64,000 nucleotides of DNA from Pochonia chlamydosporia 170 (taxonomy: Eukaryota > Ascomycota > Sordariomycetes > Hypocreales > Clavicipitaceae): assembly GCF_001653235.2 (NCBI RefSeq), contig NW_019154049.1, positions 62,001 to 126,000 on the forward strand, written 5' to 3'. Of this stretch, positions 1 through 12,824 are shown in pieces. Made by a program: the position numbers and the translations under genes. The notes beneath the pieces were generated by a model. That model ran no database searches. It saw nothing but the letters and a program-made list of their open reading frames with translations, and had not been told where the DNA came from. Numbering within the stretch: position 1 is the stretch's first letter; each line of letters starts with the position of its first letter.

Positions 1-3000
1 TTGGTAGCATTTGTGTGGCCTGTCTGCTATTGTGAAATAAGGTGGTTGCCTCTGTAGACTATATGGACAAGAGGAACGTCGCCAAACTGCAATGCGATAT
101 GCTTTTAAATAAATTATATTAAATGCGACAGTCTTGGGTAACCTTGCCTATTCACGAGCACTTGCTGTTAGGCATTATCTGAGATAAAATGCGGCTAGAG
201 ACCCCGCGCAGGCAGCAGGACTTAACATCTAATCACTTATTAGTCTGTTGTTGGCAAAGTTGACCTAGAGTTCCATAGTGTGAGTGACAGAGGGCTAGCT
301 AACCTTATCTTTTAGCCTTAAGTTCTTCCTAAGCTTTAATCTAGAAAGTAGGTAATTGTTTGTCTAGCGAGCCTAGAGGTGGTCCTAGGCAGAGGATTTA
401 GCAACCGTAGGAATAGTTCCGCAAATAACTGGGAAATTGTGGACTAACATAGAAAGTTAAATTGTTGGTTACGTCACAATAAAGTACTAATAAAAATTGG
501 CAGTCAGAAAGCGGCGGCCATATTATTTGAATTTAGAGCTTAAGAATACTGACGCGCTAAGTGTGCTGCTGTTGTTAGGTCGGGGTGGGATGCCCCTCTT
601 TTTTGGTTCTATATTGTGCTAATCCAGGGACAGGCTTATTTCTGGGCAAAAAAAAGCACATTTTATTTTAAATAAATAGATTCTAAACCTAAAACCCTAT
701 TCTAGAACTTTCATAAACTTTTAAATGAGAGTTTAAATAAGACTTTATATTAGTGAACTTAAATATAGGCACGTTTTTCTTTTGTTATAAGCCTCTACTA
801 ATAGATACTTTTGAAGGTAGTATAAGCTTAGCTAGAGTGTAAAGCCGCAGATAGTTAAGAATAGACATCACTATAATTATTATCTAGTAAATGCCACAAT
901 ATGAATTTTGCCCTTTACTGTACCACTTAAATATTTTAATAGAGAAAAAGCGTGTCTTTTATATATGCGACCTTTCTAAAGACAATATAACAGAAAGAAA
1001 CAAACCGCCTAATTAATACTAGCGATCTAAACTAATATAGAGCATATTAAATAGCATTATAAGTATTAGGGATAAATTGCCTGTTTATATAGGCCTTAAC
1101 GTGTCTCTATTTTTTGTTTAACTTAGAAGCTATTAGTTGCTTGGGTAAGTTCCTCTGCTCCCCTTAGGCTAACTTAACTAATAAATTGTTTTAATACTTG
1201 GTGAACTAGTTAAATGTTACTCTAGGACTAGCGCCTTTATGGGTAGTTTAGCCTTATGACATCAATAAGATTTAGCAATTAAAGGTATTTCTGATCTACT
1301 AAAGAGTGCATATTAGCAAAATAGTAAAATAATCTCTAAACAAGAAACATAAGAGCTTAAGGAATAGGCATTAACGGAAAACTTTAACTTAACAGCTATA
1401 ATAGGGTTTTGCCTAACGTTAGGGCTGCCTTATACGCAGGCAGTACATGGTATATATATTAGTATTATATAGGTTAGGATTTTCTGGAATCACAAATGTG
1501 ATTGTTCCCCTAAATAAATTCCCCTACATTTAAAGATTATGTATAGGCTAAAGTCTCTTCTAATACCTATTCTGCATAGGCATAAAACCTAGTTTTAATT
1601 TTATTTCCTAAATAATATTCTTGTTAGACTTACAGGAGTGCCTCTCCTAGATTTAGGAGTATAAAAGTAGATCTAGTTAATCATGCAATAAGTTATAATA
1701 ACACATAGAGCAATTAACTATTTATACGCTATTGGGGTTATTATGCTAATAGCTTGTAGTCTAGCGCTATCTAATATATATTAGCTTTACCTTATTATCC
1801 TCTTAAGTATTATCCTTTTTTAGTCTTCCTGGAATATCCTCTTGGAAGACTATTATTTAGATGTACGCCTATTAAGTTGCACCTATTAAGCTGCCGTTGC
1901 TAGCCGCGTTTAGAAGATGGGCAGGCTAGTTAAAAACTATTAGGGTTGCCTTATCGTCCTTACTGCTGCCGCCTATCAAGTTAGCGCCGCTATTAAAGGG
2001 TTTTTTTGGCCTAAGATATTTTAGGACCTAGCAGCTCTATTGCACATTTTGTTTCTCTATTTGAGCCCACAAGAGCTGCTGCTCTTTCAGTGAAATATAG
2101 TGAGTAGTAGAACTAATATATGTCTACAGGCTTGCTTATTTATCCCTGGCCGGGCATATTTATAATAGTGCACAAAGTACAATCTTGCTTTTTTTGATAA
2201 GGCTAATTTTTGTTAAATAAGTATCTTTATTATATGCGGTTTTTGGCTCCCTGCTGGAGTAATCCATGGCTACCACTAAATTAATCTGTAACTAGAAAGG
2301 CTATTTATGGCGCTTATTTGCTATCTTTATTTGCTAAATTAAGCTATAGTCGATCTAAACTGTTTTTCTGTGCAAAATCTCCCTTATTACATCTGTGAGG
2401 CATAAAGGTTAATTTTGGCGCTTTTATAGGGGTGTTACAAGGAGCTAGTTCTAGCTCGCTGTTAGACAAGAATCGCTTTATATCCGTCAGCTAATCAACT
2501 TTAACACTTGAAAAGTTATTTGTGGCCACACTCCGCCACTTGGGTGCATCCTGTATTTGCACCCACAGACAACTATAGGGACGTTGTATTTATAGGCAAT
2601 ATTTTCGGTTTGCCGTAGTTATCCCTTTTGCACGACAAAGGAGCATTATTTATATGGGTATTAAGCAATATAATATCACCCTGCTCTATAATAAGCACAA
2701 CAAAATAAAATACTAAGATAACGTAAATAAGAATTAGAAATAGTTTTTAGCGTTATTTAATATTATTGCGTTTTCTTAGAATCATAGTTTCCTTTAAAAG
2801 TCATCCGCCTATGCACCATAGTGTCTCTTAGAACACACTTTAGCGTATAAGACGTATGCAATTATTAGGATCTTTATGAGAAAGTAAACCGCCATTAAAT
2901 GCTCTATATAGTGATTAATTTATATTTGCATGACTAAATTAATTATAGTCTACCATCTAGCAGTATGGCTAACCTAAAGCAAACCTCTATAAGTCCTGCT

Positions 3001-3400
3001 CACAATAGGATCAGACGTAAGGATAGAGCGTTATAAATATCTAACGTGTTTTTAGAGAGCTAGGTTAATAACTATGCTCTACTAGAGGTATTATAAATCA
3101 GAGAAAGCAGTAAGAGCTATAGGTAAGAAGAGGACTTACATGGCCTTATAATTCCACGAGTTTCCATTATAACGATTAGGAGACTTATATAACTCTAATT
3201 TAGCGTTTTGTCACGAGATTAAGTCTAGGCAGCTATCAGAGACACTAAGGATTATTATAAATCTTATATAATAGAATAATTTCCAAGTAATTAATTAGTT
3301 ATTCTACGGATTCTTATCTCACATAAAGCAGGTCACAAGAGGCATGTGCATAATAGCCGCGTAGAGTCCGCGTAATTATTCTTAAGTTAAAAGAGAGCAT
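1..3400. other. RIP-degraded AT-rich block, no identifiable gene
   Basis: No open frame of useful length exists on either strand. TAA, TAG and CTAT strings are very frequent, and CA and TG are depleted relative to TA, as in RIP-mutated fungal repeats. I looked for LTR ends, reverse transcriptase motifs and terminal inverted repeats and found none. It is probably one or more old transposons mutated beyond recognition by eye. A small GC-richer patch lies near 2450-2660. Confidence 0.6.
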
Positions 3401-3420
3401 AATAATACCGGTACGGTATC

Positions 3421-3540
3421 ACCAATAGCAAGTATCTTAGGGAAACTCCGGGAGTTGCTCAGGTTAGCTTAGGTTGGCTTAGGCCGGCTCAGGGGCGTGC
3501 TCAGGTAACTCAGTAAGACTCAGGGACTGCTCAGGTTAAA
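3421..3540 (+). repeat. Short degenerate direct repeats based on GCTCAGG
   Basis: The heptamer GCTCAGG and its C-to-T form GCTTAGG recur about seven times in roughly 100 bases, often followed by TT or preceded by GG. The mixed C and T versions suggest a small tandem array partly altered by RIP at the edge of the AT-rich block. No function is evident. Confidence 0.45.
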
Positions 3541-5183
3541 GCAGCCACAACTCAGAAACTCCTTTGAGAAAGGAAACTGGGTCCGTCGTGATTCCGGTTT
3601 TATACTCATCTGTTATCAATGCCCTGAGATCGAATGCGCGACAATTTCACTGTGCAGACCCTGACACTTCGGCGCTTGTCCCCTGTACTATGAAAGCCCT
3701 TTACCAGCCTTATAATCCTATATCGCAATGCATTTTACTAGCGCTGACAGAATCAACCGTCGGCCACTAGAATTGACATCTTGTTGCTGCACAATATTAA
3801 CTGGAGCTGTTTTGACATTCGTTCCCAGTGAGCAGATGCCCCTTGTTATTAAACCCTAGATACAGCTATCATTCCACAGGAGCTCAATCCAAGCCGCTAC
3901 AGATAGCTGCAGAACCTTCTTCAGGAAAAGCACTTTGCTTCACTCTAGATGCCTTTTTAGTTCAAGCAGACATTCTGGGCCAATGGTATCTACGGCGTCC
4001 TCCTGTTCCCGGTGGCTACCGCACAAAATTCAGTGGGCGGTTTGCTTCTCTGTGTTCAGCAATCATTCTACTTGAAAAACATTTCGCCCAGTATTATTTT
4101 TCGAGCTTCTATTGCATGCAATAACATGTATAAGGGGATTATGCTATTAAAGTCTGTTTCTAGAGATGATGTGTCAAACGACAGTAGATTATTAACGTCG
4201 TTGTTCATTGATGCACACTCGAGAACAGAACTCTGCGTATGCAAATGATTTCCGAGACTGCACGTATTAGCTGTTTAATCAAGCAAATGCGGCTTATGTT
4301 GCATACTAGTTAACCTTGGGAAATGAATATTCTGTATCGATCTCATTTACCTCATTTCAGTTCGAGGCATGAGCTGCGGCGGCGGGCTTTCCTAACATCG
4401 GTATGGAGGTTGCCGTTCGTAAAGTACGAGCTTTTTGGGAGAGGCGGATGGTGACGACTTTACAAGTTAAGCATCATGGTTTATTTTGTGCTCGCTGCCA
4501 GCCATGGGGGTCTTAGTATATTCTCATAGTCTCGTCACGTGAAGGTGGAAGAATAGCCGTTGAGACCGCGATATAGCCCTGATTTGTCTTCACTTGTAGA
4601 AACAGGTCTTCCATGATGCCTAATGCGCCGCTGTAAATGATTTCGACAACCATTTTTTATGAGGATTGTATTTAATCAATATATATTACATTTCACATTT
4701 TATGTTGGTCCGTTAGAGCAGACTTAAATGTGGCACTCCACCTGTTATAAATTCTTCCTAAGATTTTCGACTTCTAAGATATGTCAAACCACTGCTACAC
4801 AAGTCGAACCACTGCCACATAAATCGAACCACCGTCCATGCCTCAACTGCTTATCTGCAGTGGTGCAACGAATCCCTTCGCTGGAATCAAGTTCCATTTG
4901 GTAGGATCTGACGCCACTTTTTCGCGCAAAATGCGGAGGAGCATATTCCTAACGGGGAGAAACATTGGCATGGCCATTTTCATTTTCAATATACTTGTGT
5001 TTTCATAAGTTTGTGAAAGCGTGGTATTAGACTTCAAGGAAGCGGCCTTACCATGCTAAAGATCAAAGCTTGCCAGCAAAGCAAAAATAGGCTCTATATA
5101 CTCTACTTCCATCCATGTCACTGTCCCGCTCCGAGGCGAAATGCTTCAATGTTTTATTTCTCAGCTACTTCACTACCAAGTTG
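3541..5183. other. Intergenic region downstream of the GH55 gene
   Basis: Composition returns to normal here. Several short frames exist (for example 3828-4124 and 4012-4248 on the plus strand), but they overlap in different frames, lack recognisable motifs and have no convincing start context. I could not assign a gene. The 3' end and terminator of the GH55 gene should lie in the right part. Confidence 0.4.
4781..4840 (+). repeat. Three-unit 20-bp tandem repeat
   Basis: Exactly three 20-base units lie head to tail (4781-4800, 4801-4820, 4821-4840). All share a core reading TCRAACCAC followed by a pyrimidine-rich half. The array sits about 340 bases downstream of the GH55 stop codon. Function is unknown. 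Confidence 0.7.
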
Positions 5184-8100
5184 TCATAGCTTACATGAAG
5201 CCTGCATCTTTCGCATGGCAGTTACATCCTTAAGAAACGTATGTGGTAATTGTTCAATTTTCTCTTGCTTAAGACCCCTCCATTCTGCTGATGCCGCTGT
5301 GAAAGCCCCCTTTAAGGTTCCTGCGGCAAAGATAATGCCTAGCATATTAGTGAGCGCATTTTTGGGATCCTGGAGGGTATCGTAGATGCTATACCCTATG
5401 TCGGCAAAGGTACCAGCAAGGTCGATGATAGTGCGTAGTGTTGCCAAGCCAATAGCGCTGGCGGCTTCGCCAACAAACGGGATAAAGAAGAAGACGGCTG
5501 TAACTATAGCCGCGATGCCTTCTTTGCGCTCTTGCTCAATCTTCTGGTTGGCAATTTTGACAATGCCCTCCATGTTCTGGACAGCGGCACTCAGGGATAT
5601 GGCTGGCAGAGCGAGCGTGTTGGCAATATCACTCCAAGAGGCAAAGTGAAAGCCTGCCATTGTCATTTGCACCTCGTTCTCCGCTAGCAGCGCTTTTGTT
5701 TTGTCATAAGCGTTCTTGATGACACTCGAGGGATCCGTGAGATTGAAATTATCCTTTAGCTTCGGGTAGTTGCGCCAAAAGACATCAGTATTCTTCCGGC
5801 ACTGCGCGAGGTCATTTCCGCTCTCGTCGTGCTGATTCCAGACGCAGCCATAGTTGTAATAGACATCGTAATCCGTAAACTCGATCCAATCTTGAGGAAT
5901 GCCATACCTTTCCTCTAGATTCTTGTAGAACTTGGCCGAGTCATCGAGAACCCACTTATAGGGCCCCGGAAAATCTCCGACATGATCTGGACAGGGTACT
6001 ACTTTGTCTTCGCCGTTGCTACATTTCGTGGACGATCCCTTGTTGGATCCGGAGCAGTCTAGATGAAAGCAGATAGGATCCATGTAGTTGCCCCCGCTAT
6101 CACTACACTCGTTACAGCATTTTCTTTTCTGCGGCTTGGCGCAGTGCCAACCAATGGCCTTGTCTTCGAGCATATACCGTTTGATCTGATCAATAACTTG
6201 GGTCTGGACGATGTCATGATAGATGACAAATTTAGAGTGGTAATCGTCTTTAATGATACTGTCATACTTTGTTATGCTGCTAGTAAGATTCTTCTGAAAG
6301 GACTTAGACAGATACTGGCTGAGACACTCTGGCAGGATGGAATCATAAGCATCCTGAATCTGTTCGAGTGTATCGTACAGACCATTGCAGTTGGCGAGTG
6401 TCCCGTAGTCGTCATCATCATCCAAGTCATCGTCATCTTCACTTGAGCCCCTGAAAAAGCCAATTAGTAAAAATGTGGGAAAGAAACAATTCGCTACAAT
6501 GTACGTACTCTCCAGTTGAGGCAAGAAGCCAAGCATTGACGACGGATGTAAATGGGTGCCCATTCGTGTTGGTGTTTGCTTTGGCCAGGACAGGCTTATC
6601 GTCCCCATGATTGACCATTTCTACAGTGCCGATGGTGTATAAGTTGTATATCCAGACTTGGCCGCTGTTCTTGATATTGACTGCTCGCTGCTGACAGTCT
6701 TGCGTATCCACGCATGGCTGAACGTATCGCTGGAACCAGTTATACAACCCGGCTCCGTAGACGCGAACATTGGTAGAGCTGATGATGGAGAGACCCCAAG
6801 CTGCTGCACAATGGAGGTTGGAAGCGTCGCAATCTTTGAAATTCGGGTCACCGGCAAATCCGGAAATATTTGTGAAGGGCTCAGGAGCTTGCGGATCCGG
6901 AAGGTAATATGGACTTTCAGTTTGAATCTGCAACTATTGTGAGCCATGTGAACACATATGCCATCCAGAAAAGGAAGCAAGGTTAAAAGTAGATCAAATG
7001 CAAGTGGTGGCCACGTACCATTGACATGACGACATTGTTTGCCCCGTATACCATATATTGGTAGAGGACAGCATGTTCCGACGACGTACCATACAGCCAG
7101 ACCGGGCCTTCCGTACTTTCAACCAGGATTCCTACACCAAGGTAAGTAAAATCCATAAAAAGACGTAATTTTTACAGGTTTATATACCTCTCGCTACGTA
7201 GATGTCAATTTGTGTCTGGCTGGGACCACCATCCAGTTCGTGATCAGCAGTCCAAGCCCAAACATTTTCGAAGTATCCTGACGATTTGGTGGTCATATGC
7301 AGCATCAAAGATCCAGCCACGCAATTGCGGTTGACGGACCCGGTCAATTTCGGGCAATTTGAGGCTTCTAGTTGTGAGCCGGCTGCCCCCCCGATACGGA
7401 AATGGACATCTTGATGGGTGGTTAGGTCATGAACGATGGATAATGACAAGACCTCAAAAGAAGAAAAAAGGTTGACTCACCCCACATAGCCGCAGATCCT
7501 TGTTTATCTTGCGCAATGTTCCACTCCATTTGGATAACGCCAGCAGTTGGCCCTTGGACGGTCAAGAGCAAGTCTTGAATCTCCATAGAACCGGTCTCAC
7601 CAAAGTTTCCAACGGCAACGAGGGGCAGCGGGTTAGATGCGTCTTGAAAAGACTAAATAATGATCAGCACTCTCCCAGATTCAATTGAACCGAATACGAA
7701 AGTTATGACTTACTTTTCCTTTGGCTACAATCTGAGCCCAACATTCGCCTACAATAACGGAGCCAGGAGGGAACTAGAGGAAAAGGGAGAAGATCTAAAG
7801 TTAGCTGGAGAATGCTTTGAAGAGACAACAAGAATACTTACATAGATTGAGTTGGTGATAATGTAGGATCCCATTGGGATATAAAGAGCTTGACCTTTCC
7901 CTGAGGCAACGAAAGCGGCCAGTGCCAACCCGAATGTGTCGTCAGTAACGCCGTCGCCTAAATACAGCTGGGTTAGATCGCTCTCTTTCGTGGGGGGTAC
8001 ATGTCCGATTCACTGTGGAAAAGATTCACCTTTAGCCGCAAATCGGGCACTGAGGAAATAATCCGCTGACTTGTGCTCGTACTGAGGCTTGGGACGGATA

Positions 8101-10389
8101 AAGTATCCATCCTTGGCTATTCCATCTGTCATCACAAGAGACGGCTCCCTCTTCGCCAGTTTGGATGCTTTGCCCCTGACAAAGGAACCCTCTTTGTGGT
8201 CATCATCATAGACTCTGCCAAGAATCCAGGATTCGATGGTTGAAGAGCCTCCCTCGAGCACGGTATTAGAAGAATCATGGATCACCATGGTCTTTACGCC
8301 GCTCATGATGATATTCTCCAGCGTTATGGAGAATTGTTCTGCGTCCGTTGCTCCCCGTTGCGTTTTAATGTTGATTCCCGAGTTGACTGTCTCAAAATGA
8401 CTATCCAGGATCACCATAGATCCGCCCCTATAGTCGCCTTTCATGTTGAAACCAACGTCTGTGTTAAAGATGTACATATTCTTCCACGTCCATCCCCAAT
8501 CCCAGAGGAGGTCAACAGCAGTACCGACATTAACAAACGCTAGAGAGTGAGATGTGAACTGTTGGTTTCCGCCTAAAGATACTCCGTTAGCTCAAACAAT
8601 AAAAATATGTCTCAATACACGATCACTTACATCGAATACCAATTGTTATGTCTGAGAAGATGAGGTCGCCCATAAAACCTCCACTGCCATTCTCGGCGAC
8701 TAGATGAGTAAAGAACGAGGATAAGTAAGGGGCTACAGTATCCCATTTTACAGAGGACGGTAAGCGGGGGAAGGAGAAAGCAAAACTTACATATACCAAT
8801 GTGTTCCTTATTTCTGTCTGTAGAACCCCAGAACTGAACATTATAAATACTGGTTGCTTGCGCTACCTGCCAATGAAGTCCAGCAATGCTCTTCATCTTC
8901 GCCTTGCTAGTGTCGATAATCAAGTTGCGAATTTGACGAAAGAAATTATTCTATTTCATTTCCTATCAGCGATATCGTTTCCTTTTTCACTTTCCTGGAA
9001 TAGGAGAAATGGGGAGGTAGTTCAAACCTACCTGGTTGATGTACCACTCGTCAGCGCCGCCGTTGCCGCCGGTGTATTCATCAGACGAAAGAACACCCAA
9101 CCCAACAAAGTTTTCGTCTGCCAAGATGACAGGCAAATCATTGACCTGGAAGAGTTTTATTAAATACTTTCCTCTAAAATTAGACCAATAGGGCCGATCG
9201 ACGACATACGTTACCAATGACCTGCGTATTGTAGTACATGGGGACGGTTTGGCGAATGCGGTAGGTACTGTTGGAATAATATTAGCATTATGCCTGCTGA
9301 AGCATATTGGCCTGAACAAGGCTTCTTGGTACATACCCAGATGGAAAATACACAATGGCAGGCTTGATGGTTGAAGAACCGCAGTTGGCACCGCATCTGG
9401 CGCCATCAGACATGGCCTTGTTGATGGCATCTGTGTCATCTGTCTTGCCATCGCCCTTTGCAAATTCATATCAGCACGGCGAGCATCTCAACAGGAAACG
9501 ATTTCATAGAGGACATACTACTGCACCATAATCCTTGACATTTCTAAAAACTTTGTATCCGTCATTGGCAGAACCGCCAAAGGGAACTTTACCTTCGCGG
9601 GCAATGGTCTCCATCCACCAGGTCCTGCCTGAGCCTGGAGGTGTTCGCTTGGCCAAATATGATTCGTGTTCGCCGTTTTGCGCAAGCTTAGCAGCGACTT
9701 GAGGCGGTAAAACATACTTGGCATGGTCAATAACGGTGGCGTTGGCGGCTGTGGCATCCGCAACGATGGCAGCAGCAGCCGTCACTGTCTCGTTGATGTG
9801 TAGGGACGCATTGTCTAGGGCACGAGCTTTGTTGGTGCCAGCACCGTGACGATCATAGTAGGTATTGATGCGAGGGTTAGCAAAGCGCTCCTTATTTCGG
9901 ACGTCGGCTTCTCGCTGAGCCTGTCGAACGATTTCGAATGCTCGTTCCAGGGTCGAGTTGGCGCCATGTACGCCGCTCGTGCTGTTGCTCACGATCTTGC
10001 CAAAACGCGCCTTACCAGGTAGAGGAACATTCGTTGGCTTGCTCACAGGTACAGTGACACGTGGCGGAGGAAGTGGAGGGTTAATAAGGTTATCTTTCAT
10101 CTGCTGCGCAGTGGCATGGATTTGCAAGACTTGCTGCTGGCTGAGAGAAGGGTGATCAAGCTTCCATTGTTCAACAAACTTGTCAATGAGGGAAAACGTC
10201 CCCTCCTGGGCCACTGAGACATTATGTTAGTTGATATCGTTATTGTCCCCCCTTCTTAGGCATTTTGTTTCTTCTCTGTCTTATTATGGACGAGTTCTGG
10301 GACATACCTGCATTGGTACCCCGCGATGAAACATGTCCATTTACATCTGCGGATAGCAGCAATAGTAAAAATGGAGTCAAGATCCTCAT
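5184..10389 (-). CDS. Secreted GH55-type beta-1,3-glucanase with C-terminal killer-toxin-chitinase-like module (15 exons)
   Basis: My spliced model gives 1404 aa. Exons: 10389-10308, 10213-9519, 9455-9337, 9267-9210, 9145-9032, 8950-8791, 8699-8631, 8572-8030, 7957-7842, 7773-7714, 7652-7481, 7409-7188, 7131-7019, 6933-6509, 6450-5184. All 14 introns are 56-94 nt with GT..AG ends, and every junction keeps frame. Residues 1-18 are a signal peptide (MRILTPFLLLLLSADVNG). Residues 28-240 are Ala/Asn-rich. Two pectate-lyase-3/GH55 beta-helix starts follow: DYGAVGDGKTDD (about 255) and GDGVTDDT (about 613), with FAENGSGGFMGD between. GH55 enzymes cleave beta-1,3-glucan outside the cell. After an acidic Asp/Glu linker, residues 983-1404 carry a Cys-rich stretch, GIPQDWIEFTDYD and a hydrophobic segment (FFFIPFVGEAASAIG). 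This pattern resembles the C-terminus of killer-toxin-like subgroup C GH18 chitinases. The protein is longer than ordinary GH55 enzymes (750-950 aa). Domain calls are from memory of the families; catalytic Glu was not assigned. Confidence 0.85.
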
Positions 10390-11405
10390 GATCAATGTAA
10401 AGCCCCAGACGATATGACAAAACACAGAAAAGAAGAGAATAGCCTAGAAAAGAGTGTGGACGATGGCAAAGAGCGTGTGAGAAGGAAATGAGAGGTATTG
10501 ATCCCCGACATGATAACCTGCAATGAAAGAAAGGGAAAATAGGAATAACAAAGAGAAATTCACCAAGAAGTGCGGAACCCATCAATTGAGTAAACTTTCC
10601 CGTAACCTAACATTGACGTATGGCAAATGATACATGGCACGAGCAAGCGGTCCGGCTTGCTCGATTCACGATGGAGTCAACACCCGTCGTTGGTGGACCA
10701 ACATTGTCTCGAAATGGAAACAAAAATTGGGACTTTAAAGCAGCGACCTTAATTTCGGCCAGCACGGCACGGCACGGCAGGCATGGAGGGACGGACAAGG
10801 TTAACGTTCAATGCTCGGGGCAGCGGCGAGAGAGATTCGGCTGAGCTCCATCACAGGCTCCAAGTAATATTGAATGGAGTATTTCCTTGAGCTTGAGGAG
10901 ATGTACTCTCCTCACTTGACCTCACCTGGGTCAGGTTACTCTGTTGGTTGTAAGCGACGACCCTTGTATTCTGTGGCCTTGCATCCTTGCATATTGTATT
11001 AAGCCAAGCCGGAAAGGCCCGTCTCCTTTCATTGGCGGAAAACATTAGCACGGACCAAAGGGTCCTTCCAAGGTTGCTTTGAAGGTTCCTTTGAAGGTTC
11101 AAAGTTCCTTTAAAGATTCCTTTGACTGTAGGTACAGGCAGGCACACGGCACAATGTGGGTTCGATGTTGCGTCTAGTCAAGTCTGTTCACGTGCATAAA
11201 ACTGGCATCAAATGTCTGGTCGAAGCAGAATTTTGCCGGCCTTACCGTTTCTTCTCTATTATACCTAGGTATTTGACACTTTTACTTGTCCAGACTCTTT
11301 CTTCTCCAACCCCATCACATGCCAAGCTGTGCTTTGCAATCTCCACTTAACACCAGACGCCGTTTTTGGCCAAGGATACGGCGGTATACGGCGAGGCAGG
11401 CGAAA
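10390..11405. promoter_or_regulatory. Divergent intergenic region between the GH55 and 2EXR genes
   Basis: About 1 kb separates two divergently transcribed genes, so both promoters should lie here. At 11066-11125 there is a short array of GGTTCCTTTGAA/AAGTTCCTTTAA-type direct repeats, and near 10765-10785 a GCACGGCACGGCACGGCAGG run. No defined binding site could be assigned. Open frames in this stretch look like chance. Confidence 0.35.
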
Positions 11406-12398
11406 ATGTTTCCACTATTTCTTCAATTGCCCAGCGAAATCCGACGCAAAATATGGCTGGCCACACTCGGCCCCATGACCCTTACGTTTACCCAAAAGGA
11501 ACCAGAACTCGAGGTGGACCAAGAGTCTGATGTAAATGCAGAATTATGGGGAGATTGGGAACCGGGTCCGCATGAGCATGAGTGGAATGCAGATGAGGAC
11601 GTTGACACTGATGAAACCCCTGAACCACCTTCATCCGAATACACGGACCCGAAGAAATTATTTGCGAATTATACTCGATACTTTGGTCATGTGGCGCTTG
11701 CGGATGGCAGCTCCCGTCTACAATTTGTCGTCGAGCCATCCGCAGCGTACCTTGCGTGCAAAGAGTCACGCGCCTTTCTCCGATTCATCTTTGCCGAGCA
11801 AGTAAGGCCAAACGGAGGACTGCCGAGTTGGTTTCGCTTCGACATGGACACTATCCGATGTACAAATTTCGTCTTCTACATTATTCGCAACCATTCGTGG
11901 TTTAAGCAGACGCAGCACCTGATTATCGCCGTGGTGTTTGAGAGCTTTTTCTATTTTGAGTTTGGTGACTGGGATGAAGAACCCAATGGGGACGAGTGGG
12001 ATGCTGATTGGATTGGAAATAATCTTCCCTTGCTAACCAATATTACGTTTGAAATGTTGAGGGCCAAGATGCATGGAACGAGAAATACTTATAGATGGTT
12101 GGATGGGTGGTTTGATGTTTTTGAGGAGTGGTATAATTGCAAGTATGGCTCCGAACCGGTATCTTTCCATGCCCGAGTTATTAGCCACGAAATATCCGAG
12201 GAGGAATGGCTCACCCCAACCAATTACCTCCGCGTGTATAAGCTTGTAAGCCAGAAGCGTAATAAAGTGTTTTTCCCAGACGATGATTGGAAACCACATA
12301 TGAGGAGGAAAATGTTAGATATTCTTGAGGCTACAGACGAGCAATTAGAGAATCTCACTGAGTTTCTCGAAAAGCATCGCCCGTTGTGGGACGACTAA
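11406..12398 (+). CDS. 2EXR-domain protein
   Basis: A single-exon protein of 330 aa from the ATG at 11406. An in-frame ATG at 11319 would add 29 Arg-rich residues, but I prefer 11406 because 2EXR proteins usually begin close to the motif. The motif itself, FPLFLQLPSEIRRKIW at residues 2-17, is the fungal 2EXR signature (two EXR motifs; here SEIRRKIW and later ACKESRAFL near residue 120). Residues 30-80 form an acidic low-complexity stretch. The C-terminus has many Trp residues and ends PLWDD. There is no signal peptide, so it is likely cytoplasmic or nuclear. The molecular role of 2EXR proteins is not known; they are expanded in Sordariomycetes and Leotiomycetes. Confidence 0.75.
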   Translation: MFPLFLQLPSEIRRKIWLATLGPMTLTFTQKEPELEVDQESDVNAELWGDWEPGPHEHEWNADEDVDTDETPEPPSSEYTDPKKLFANYTRYFGHVALADGSSRLQFVVEPSAAYLACKESRAFLRFIFAEQVRPNGGLPSWFRFDMDTIRCTNFVFYIIRNHSWFKQTQHLIIAVVFESFFYFEFGDWDEEPNGDEWDADWIGNNLPLLTNITFEMLRAKMHGTRNTYRWLDGWFDVFEEWYNCKYGSEPVSFHARVISHEISEEEWLTPTNYLRVYKLVSQKRNKVFFPDDDWKPHMRRKMLDILEATDEQLENLTEFLEKHRPLWDD

Positions 12399-12824
12399 CT
12401 TACCACGTCTGTAGCATGTTAAATGACCTTTTGTAAAGAAAGAATGCAATATAAACATTTCAGTGTTAGGTTCTTTATCCCATTTGTCCAGGCCCACCGT
12501 AGTCAATCCAGGTACGGAATGCAAGGGTCTGCATATATGGACCAAGAGTCTGGCCGGTAAGCCATCCGAATCTGGCAAGGGAAGGGATATTAGTATTACG
12601 ACGAAAATTTGTCGTTGCGATGCATATTTAGTGACTTTTTCGCCTGGGAAATTTGCCCGTTTATATCACTCAAGTGTGGTATGTCCTTCCTTCCCACCTA
12701 CGTCGCCCTTACGTCTTCCTTCACTGTCTCTCCTAGTTTATTTTTTCAGTGACACTTTATATTCCTCTTTGTTCCAACCCTTCTTTTCTATACTATTACT
12801 TCCCCTCGATTCTTCGTCGTCAAT

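Noticed and set aside
3564..4248. Three overlapping plus-strand frames as small genes
   Set aside because: Overlap in different frames, no motifs, no promoter or splice evidence.
4781..4840. CRISPR-like array
   Set aside because: Three contiguous 20-bp units with no spacers, in a eukaryote.
4843..5037. Minus-strand frame downstream of the GH55 stop as a possible extra exon
   Set aside because: A GTAAGC donor exists at 5194, but no acceptor before this frame joins it in phase; the nearest candidates run into a stop at once.
8277..9163. Plus-strand frames across the GH55 gene
   Set aside because: They are shadows of the minus-strand exons, have no motifs and do not splice together.
11286..11405. 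Upstream start for the 2EXR protein
   Set aside because: The frame opens with TTG, and the in-frame ATG at 11319 adds only an Arg-rich leader not usual for the family; the ATG at 11406 fits better.
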